Assembly (NCBI GenBank): GCA_035624355.1
Contig: DASPRQ010000007.1
Span: 1 to 19,014 of the forward strand
Length of the DNA: 19,014 nucleotides
DNA from: Usitatibacter sp035624355
GTDB taxonomy: Bacteria > Pseudomonadota > Gammaproteobacteria > Burkholderiales > Usitatibacteraceae
Direction of reading: 5' to 3'
Shown: positions 14,926 through 19,014 of the stretch, in pieces
Layout of the letters: each line of letters begins with the position of its first letter
Numbering within the stretch: position 1 is the first letter of the stretch
Translations under genes and position numbers: made by a program
The notes under the pieces: generated by a model
The model's input: the letters and a program-made list of their open reading frames with translations, nothing else
The model's database searches: none
What the model was told of the DNA's origin: nothing

Positions 14926-14955
14926 AGTATAGCGTTTCGGCGCTACCATTCGTCC
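14926..14955. promoter_or_regulatory. overlapping divergent promoters
   Basis: On the minus strand TATACT (14931-14926), preceded by GC, could serve the hydrolase operon with a leader of about 20 nt. On the plus strand TACCAT (14944-14949), also preceded by GC, ends 6 nt before the GTG of the methyltransferase gene. The two form part of an inverted repeat, TAGCG and CGCTA, at 14930-14945. The 56-bp gap leaves no room for separate promoters, so the two directions probably interfere. No good -35 is visible for either. Confidence 0.45.
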
Positions 14956-15567
14956 GTGGAAAACCCGACATTCCCGCGCCGGGATCCCGCCGAGGCCGAC
15001 TTCTGGGACCTGCGCTACGAGGCGCGCTTCGTCCCCTGGGACGCGGGGAAGGCGCCGGAGCGATTGCGCGCGTTCGTCGCCGCTTCCGGCTCGCCGCGCC
15101 GGGTGCTCGTGCCCGGCTGCGGCAGCGCGGCCGACGTCGCGTTCCTCGCCGAGAGCGGCTGGGACGTGCTCGGCATCGACTTCAGCCGCCAGGCGCTCGC
15201 CGCGGCGTGCGCAGCCCTGGGGCCCCGCGCGCGGCACCTGCGCCACGGGGACTTCTTCGCCCCGATCCCCGAGGCGCCCTTCGACGTGGTGTACGAGCGC
15301 GCGTTCCTGTGCGCGCTCCCGAGGCGCCTGTGGGAGGCGTGGGCGCGGCGCGTGGCCGAGCTCGTGCGGCCCGGCGGAGCGCTCGCCGGCTTCTTCTATT
15401 TCGACGAGGGCGATCGCGGACCTCCCTTTCCGCTCCACGGGCAGGCCGAGCTCGACGCGCTCCTCGGCGGCGCGTTCGAGCTTACCGAGGACGGGGACGT
15501 CGGGGATTCGATCCCGGTGTTCGCGGGCAAGGAGCGCTGGCAGGTCTGGCGGCGCCGCGGGGCCTAG
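14956..15567 (+). CDS. TPMT-family SAM-dependent methyltransferase
   Basis: This 203-residue protein resembles the thiopurine S-methyltransferase family. It has FWDLRYEARFVPWDAGKAP (residues 16-34), SAM motif I VLVPGCGSAADVAFLAESG (50-68) with the acidic residue D75 in VLGIDFS, motif GDFF (98-101), FDVVYERAFLCALP (109-122) and LVRPGGALAGFFYF (136-149). Bacterial members methylate small thiol, selenium or tellurium compounds or thiocyanate-like substrates; the substrate here cannot be told. The GTG at 14956 is the only suitable start and lacks a Shine-Dalgarno sequence. Its TAG stop shares the palindrome CTAG with the TAG stop of the convergent gene. Confidence 0.92.
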   Translation: MENPTFPRRDPAEADFWDLRYEARFVPWDAGKAPERLRAFVAASGSPRRVLVPGCGSAADVAFLAESGWDVLGIDFSRQALAAACAALGPRARHLRHGDFFAPIPEAPFDVVYERAFLCALPRRLWEAWARRVAELVRPGGALAGFFYFDEGDRGPPFPLHGQAELDALLGGAFELTEDGDVGDSIPVFAGKERWQVWRRRGA

Positions 15568-17384
15568 GCGCTCCACGGCGCGCCGAAGAGTACGGACTGC
15601 GGGCTCGCCCCGCGCTCGTCGACGTGGATCGCGCTCACGGGGCGCGCTTGCGCCGCCTCGGCGGCGCGGTTGGCCGCGGCGACCACCTCGTGGCGCGACT
15701 CGAACTGCCCCGGGGCCACGCGCACGATGCCGATGACGAGCTTCGGCAGCCCCCGCACGATCTGGCGGCCGTCGCGGAATTTCACGACGAAATGGCCGCG
15801 GGAGCGCGCCTCCTCCGGCACGTGCTCGCGCACCACCGCGGGAAACCGCTCGAGGACGCTTTCTGCGCGCTGCATCCAGTCGCCGCTTTGCGCGAGCACC
15901 ACGAAGCGCCCGCCCGCCACGTGGCCCGCGAAATCCACGCCGGGCTCGCACGCCAGCTCGAGCAGCCGGGCGGTCGCGTGGATCAGCGCGTCTCCCTGCG
16001 CGAAGCCACCCGTGTCGTTCAATCCCCGCATCTGGTCCACCTCGACGAACCACGCCGTGAACGGCACGCGGCGCGCGAGCAGCCGCTCGAGGTGCTCGTT
16101 GATCGGGACCTGCCCCGGCAGCAGCGTGAGCGGATTGGTGTAGCGGGCGGCGAGCACGCGCGAGCTCTGCAGCGAGCGCATCACGTCGCGGCTCGCGCCC
16201 ATGCCGAGGTAGCGGTCGCGCGAGACGATCACGAATCCGTCGGCGAAGCGGCGCGGGTCCGACTCCACCAGGATCGCGGTGAGCTCCGCGAGGTCGAGGC
16301 CTGCCTCCACGCGGATCGGCGCCCGGTCGGAGAACTCGACGCACGGGCGCGAGGCGAGGGCCTCGCGTTGCGGGCCCGCCGCGGCGAGGTCGAGCCACGC
16401 GCGCGAGACGACCCCCACGATCCCCTCGGCGCCCGCCACCGGGATCGCCGCGAGCGAGGGCTGCGCCGCGAAGCGCTCGAGCAGGCGCGCGAGCGGCGCG
16501 TGCGCGGGCGCCGGCTCCACGGCGCGCACGAAGTCGTGGGCCTGCGGCTCGGTGCCCGCGCGCAGCCGCGGCGTGGGCACCACCGGCACGCGCTCGTCCT
16601 CCTGCGCGCGCCGCGCTTCGGGCGGCAGCTCCGCTGCGGGCTCCTCGGCGGGGCGCCCGATGAACCACCCCTGGCCGCACGCGATGCCGATGTCCTTCAC
16701 CACGCGGAAGTCGGCGGCGTTCTCGATGCCCTCGGCGATCACGAGCGACCCGCAGTTGTCGGCGATGTGCTGGATCGCGCGCAGGAACTGGACCTTCACC
16801 GGGTCGTCGGCGATGCCGGTCACGAAGTGCTTGTCGGCCTTCACGTACTCGGGGCGCAGCTCCGACCACAGCCGCAGGCTCGCGAATCCCTCGCCGAGGT
16901 CGTCGATCGCGATGCGGAAGCCGAGCGAGCGGTAGAGCATGAGCGACTCGTGCACCTGGCGGAAGTCCGCCGTGGGGTAGTCCTCGGTGAGCTCGATCAC
17001 CACACGCGCGGCATCCACGCCCACGCGCTCCATGAACCGGGCCGCGCGCTCCTGGTCGTGGGTGCCCTGCACGATGAGCTGCGGGGAGACGTTGAGGAAG
17101 AGGCTGCCGTCCAGGCCGCTCGCGGCGAACGCGCGCAGCATCTGCTCGACGCACAGGAGGTTGAGCTCCGTGCCCAGCCCTTCTTCCTGGGCGGCGGCGA
17201 AAAGCTCGGCGGGCGTATGCACGAGGGAGCCGCGCGGCCCGCGCACGAGCGCCTCGTAGCCCGTCATGCGCCCTTCGCGGAAGCCGAAGATCGGCTGGAA
17301 GACCGTGGCGAGGCTCTTCTGCTCGAGGATCCGATGCAGCTCGCGCGACGCGTCCCCGGGGGTTCGCGTAGGTTGCGTGTTCAC
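15564..17384 (-). CDS. EAL-CBS-GGDEF protein, probable c-di-GMP phosphodiesterase with degenerate GGDEF
   Basis: This 606-residue cytoplasmic signalling protein has no membrane segments. The N-terminal EAL domain (about 20-245) keeps the main catalytic and metal residues: EAL (44-46), Asn98 in NVSPQ, ELTE (131-134), DD at 161-162 (IDDLGEG), Lys182, Glu219 in AEGIE and Gln238. A middle region (about 290-410) has the look of a CBS pair (IPVAGAEGIVGVVSR and DGFVIVSRDRYLGMGASRDVM). The C-terminal GGDEF-like domain (about 412-560) has NDTGGFAQGDALI, but its signature is AGGRFV (490-495), so cyclase activity is unlikely. It may serve as a nucleotide sensor. The GTG at 17384 is chosen from the domain boundary; the ribosome site is weak. 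The dienelactone hydrolase gene ends 37 bp upstream on the same strand. Confidence 0.92.
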   Translation of the reverse strand: MNTQPTRTPGDASRELHRILEQKSLATVFQPIFGFREGRMTGYEALVRGPRGSLVHTPAELFAAAQEEGLGTELNLLCVEQMLRAFAASGLDGSLFLNVSPQLIVQGTHDQERAARFMERVGVDAARVVIELTEDYPTADFRQVHESLMLYRSLGFRIAIDDLGEGFASLRLWSELRPEYVKADKHFVTGIADDPVKVQFLRAIQHIADNCGSLVIAEGIENAADFRVVKDIGIACGQGWFIGRPAEEPAAELPPEARRAQEDERVPVVPTPRLRAGTEPQAHDFVRAVEPAPAHAPLARLLERFAAQPSLAAIPVAGAEGIVGVVSRAWLDLAAAGPQREALASRPCVEFSDRAPIRVEAGLDLAELTAILVESDPRRFADGFVIVSRDRYLGMGASRDVMRSLQSSRVLAARYTNPLTLLPGQVPINEHLERLLARRVPFTAWFVEVDQMRGLNDTGGFAQGDALIHATARLLELACEPGVDFAGHVAGGRFVVLAQSGDWMQRAESVLERFPAVVREHVPEEARSRGHFVVKFRDGRQIVRGLPKLVIGIVRVAPGQFESRHEVVAAANRAAEAAQARPVSAIHVDERGASPQSVLFGAPWSA

Positions 17385-17421
17385 ACGGGCGGCCCGCCTC
17401 TCGCCGGGAGTCGACCCTCGC

Positions 17422-18270
17422 CTAGGCGACGCCGTGCTTCCGGAACCACGCGAGGAGCCGCTTCCACCCGTCCTCGGCCGCCTCGCGGCGATACGACGGC
17501 CGGTAGTCTGCGAAGAAGGCGTGCGGAGCGTCCGGGTAGGTGTGGATCTCGCAGGGCTTGCCCGCGGCCTCGAGGGCGGCGCGCATGCGCTCGACGCCTT
17601 CGTTCGGGATGCCCGCGTCCGCCCCGCCGTAAAGGCCCAGCACCGGGGCCTTGAGCTCGGCGACGAGCTCGATGGGATTCTTCGGCTGCAGCCCGGTCAC
17701 GGGGCCCTCCACGCGACCGTACCATGCGACCGCCGCCTTGAGCGTCGGATTGTGCGCGGCGTACAGCCACACGATGCGCCCGCCCCAGCAGAAGCCGGTG
17801 ATGCCGAGCCGGCCCGGATCCCCGCCGTGCTGCGCGGCCCAGCGCGCGGCCGCGTCGAGGTCGCCGAGGACCTGGCCGTCGGGCACACGCGCCACGACCG
17901 GCCGGATCTCGTCGATGCTCGCGAGCTTCGAGACGTCGCCCTGGCGCGCGTACAGCTCCGGCGCGACCGCGAGGTAGCCCAGCCTGGCGAAGCGCCGCGC
18001 GATGTCCTTGATGTGCTCGTGCACGCCGAAGATCTCCTGCACGACGAGCACGGTCGGAAGGTTGCGCCCGCCTTCGGGCATCGCGCGGTAGGCGGGGATC
18101 TCGCCGTCCTTCACGGGCACCTTCACGTCGCCCGCGGCGAGCCCCTCGGCCCCGGTGACGATCTGCGTCTGCGCGGCGACCGGCTCCACGGCGAGCGAGA
18201 ATCCGGCGGCGAGCGTCGTCACGACGAACTCGCGGCGGGTGAACGGAGCTTCGGGTTCGGGCTCGAGCAT
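17422..18270 (-). CDS. dienelactone hydrolase family protein, Tat-exported
   Basis: This 282-residue alpha/beta hydrolase has an N-terminal Tat-type signal, TRREFVVTTLAAGFSLAVEPVAAQ (residues 11-34, twin Arg at 12-13), so it should act in the periplasm. The catalytic triad is Cys161 in GFCWGGR, Asp218 in YGGADAGIP and His250 in PHAFFADY, with Glu79 in VVQEIFG, as in dienelactone hydrolases. Family members cleave lactones in aromatic degradation, but many exported paralogs have no known substrate, and no aromatic pathway genes are nearby. The ATG at 18270 follows AGGAA with a 6-nt gap, and TATAAT lies at 18299-18294. The GGDEF/EAL gene follows 37 bp downstream. Confidence 0.92.
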   Translation of the reverse strand: MLEPEPEAPFTRREFVVTTLAAGFSLAVEPVAAQTQIVTGAEGLAAGDVKVPVKDGEIPAYRAMPEGGRNLPTVLVVQEIFGVHEHIKDIARRFARLGYLAVAPELYARQGDVSKLASIDEIRPVVARVPDGQVLGDLDAAARWAAQHGGDPGRLGITGFCWGGRIVWLYAAHNPTLKAAVAWYGRVEGPVTGLQPKNPIELVAELKAPVLGLYGGADAGIPNEGVERMRAALEAAGKPCEIHTYPDAPHAFFADYRPSYRREAAEDGWKRLLAWFRKHGVA

Positions 18271-18276
18271 GCGCGG

Positions 18277-18299
18277 TTCCTGCGATCTGCCCGATTATA
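18277..18299 (-). promoter_or_regulatory. -10 element and ribosome site of the dienelactone hydrolase gene
   Basis: Minus-strand TATAAT (18299-18294) lies 23 nt before the ATG at 18270, and AGGAA (18281-18277) is a well-spaced ribosome binding site. No clear -35 is visible in the GC-rich DNA upstream. This suggests the gene can be transcribed separately from dksA. Confidence 0.45.
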
Positions 18300-18342
18300 A
18301 GCCCCGGGGCGGAGAAGGCGCGCGAAACCCCTGTGCGCCGTG

Positions 18343-18358
18343 CCGGGATTTTCCCCGG
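18343..18358 (-). terminator. weak hairpin after dksA
   Basis: CCGGG (18343-18347) and CCCGG (18354-18358) form a 5-bp stem with a 6-nt loop, ATTTTC, in the 104-bp gap between dksA and the dienelactone hydrolase gene. A second palindrome, GCCCCGGGGC, lies at 18301-18310. Neither is followed by a T tract, so termination here is uncertain. Confidence 0.3.
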
Positions 18359-18374
18359 GACGCGCGCGGCGGCG

Positions 18375-18797
18375 CTATTCGCCGTAGAGCTTCTGCTTGA
18401 GCTCGCGGCGTTCCTGCGCCTCGATGCTGAGCGTGGCGGTGGGGCGGGCGAGCAGGCGCTGGATGCCGATGGGCTCGCCGGTCTCCTCGCAGAATCCGTA
18501 GGTGCCGTCGTCGATGCGCGCGAGCGCCCCGTCGATCTTCTTGAGAAGCTTGCGCTCGCGGTCGCGCGTGCGCAGCTCCAGGGCGTGCTCCTCCTCGAGG
18601 GTCGCGCGGTCGGCGGGGTCCGGCGCGAACGAAAGCTCGCGCAGGTGCTCCGTCGTCGCGCCCGCGTTCTCGCGCAGCTGCCGCTGCAGCTCGATGAGCC
18701 GCTCGCGGAAGAACCTGAGCTGCGCCGCATTCATGTATTCCGACTTCGGCATCTTGAGGACTTCCGCCTCGGTCAGGATCTTCGCTTTGCTCGCCAT
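18375..18797 (-). CDS. dksA: RNA polymerase-binding transcription factor DksA, cysteine-poor type
   Basis: This 140-residue protein binds the RNA polymerase secondary channel and, with ppGpp, reprograms transcription in the stringent response. The coiled coil (about 25-100) carries the conserved tip APDPADRATLEEE, with Asp60, Asp63 and Ala65 in the DxxDxA motif, followed by ELRTRDRERKLLKKI. The zinc-finger region GTYGFCEETGEPIGIQRLLARPTATLSIEAQE keeps only Cys103 of the four cysteines; the other positions are Thr106, Ser124 and Ala127, so it should not hold zinc in the classic way. Such forms occur in other alpha- and betaproteobacteria. The ATG at 18797 follows AGAGGAA. A good promoter lies upstream. 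Confidence 0.95.
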   Translation of the reverse strand: MASKAKILTEAEVLKMPKSEYMNAAQLRFFRERLIELQRQLRENAGATTEHLRELSFAPDPADRATLEEEHALELRTRDRERKLLKKIDGALARIDDGTYGFCEETGEPIGIQRLLARPTATLSIEAQERRELKQKLYGE

Positions 18798-18876
18798 TGT
18801 TCCTCTCGACTGGCCGGGATGGCCCCTGGCCGGGGCTCCCTCGGGAAGGTCCGAAGACCATCCCCAAAAGCGCGCT

Positions 18877-18905
18877 ATTTTAGCCTACCCCAAGGTAACG
18901 ATCAA
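18877..18905 (-). promoter_or_regulatory. sigma-70-type promoter of dksA
   Basis: On the minus strand TTGATC (18905-18900) and TAAAAT (18882-18877) are separated by exactly 17 bp. The -10 is preceded by GC. This is the best promoter match in the window and predicts a dksA leader of about 70 nt. Confidence 0.65.
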
Positions 18906-19014
18906 ACGATGGACAACGGGGCCGGCGGATCGCTCCACGGCGCGCCAGGAAGCGAAAAAACGCCTTCCAGAACAATGTGTTACGAAGCCACCGCCTCCGG
19001 GCGGCGCGAGGGCC
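18906..19014. other. right-end region, no gene assigned
   Basis: An ATG frame opens at about 18909 on the plus strand and runs off the window without a stop, but it has no good ribosome site, and minus-strand frames are also open from the edge to about 18880. Coding cannot be decided on so little sequence. An imperfect hairpin, GGAAGCG (18948-18954) against CGCCTTCC (18961-18968) around six A, could be a terminator or leader element of a neighbouring gene. Confidence 0.25.

Noticed and set aside
14388..17654. Very long plus-strand open frame (1088 codons)
   Set aside because: It crosses the methyltransferase gene in another frame and lies antisense to the hydrolase and EAL genes, both with clear motifs. 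Its composition is biased and it has no recognisable domain.
15569..18946. Exact 16-nt repeat CGCTCCACGGCGCGCC at 15569-15584 and 18931-18946
   Set aside because: The first copy is within the C-terminal codons of the EAL protein, similar GC-rich strings occur elsewhere (for example near 16514), and the flanks do not match. It is most likely chance in GC-rich DNA.

Overview
The window is a high-GC, gene-dense chromosomal segment of a Gram-negative bacterium, most likely a betaproteobacterium. The evidence is an OmpR/EnvZ pair of the betaproteobacterial type, a tsaB-rimI-uracil-DNA-glycosylase operon, a DksA of the cysteine-poor type, Tat and lipoprotein signals, and pervasive GTG starts with 4-bp stop/start overlaps. 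I see no rRNA, tRNA, CRISPR array, insertion sequence, phage gene or recognisable defence system. It reads as core and house-keeping chromosome with one cluster of secreted proteins of unknown function.

Layout. Positions 1-1467 (minus) hold a LemA-type lipoprotein followed by a TPM-domain (YgcG-like) membrane protein cut by the window edge; the LemA stop directly abuts the TPM start. Positions 1533-3375 (minus) hold an overlapping operon: tsaB (tRNA t6A synthesis), rimI (N-acetyltransferase) and a family 4/5 [4Fe-4S] uracil-DNA glycosylase. Positions 3474-6647 (minus) hold a four-EF-hand secreted protein, a DUF1800 protein and a Tat-exported DUF1501 protein. Positions 6849-8917 (plus) hold ompR-envZ. 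At 9076-9567 (plus) is a secreted Gly/His/Tyr-rich protein. Positions 9548-14899 (minus) are a tightly overlapping operon: a lipoprotein-like S33 alpha/beta hydrolase, an ABC ATPase, an ABC-2 permease (NatAB-like) and a YoaA helicase. At 14956-15567 (plus) is a TPMT-family methyltransferase. Positions 15564-18270 (minus) hold an EAL-CBS-degenerate GGDEF protein downstream of a Tat-exported dienelactone hydrolase, and 18375-18797 (minus) is dksA with a good sigma-70-type promoter.

How the parts may work together. ompR-envZ is flanked on both sides by genes for small secreted proteins (EF-hand protein and Tyr-rich protein) whose translation-initiation regions are nearly identical over about 23 nt. 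The intergenic region upstream of ompR carries GTAA-N6-GTAA-like elements in opposite orientations. Together these suggest an envelope-stress or surface module in which the two-component system controls itself and at least the EF-hand/DUF1800/DUF1501 unit. That link is inference. Three genes (tsaB, ompR and the methyltransferase) have a -10-like TAnnnT hexamer exactly 6 nt before the start codon, which suggests leaderless transcripts.

The most noteworthy points are the shared leader and operator architecture around ompR-envZ, the possible leaderless promoters, the diguanylate cyclase signature reduced to GGRFV beside an intact EAL domain, and the DksA that keeps only one zinc-finger cysteine. 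No clearly unprecedented system is visible.
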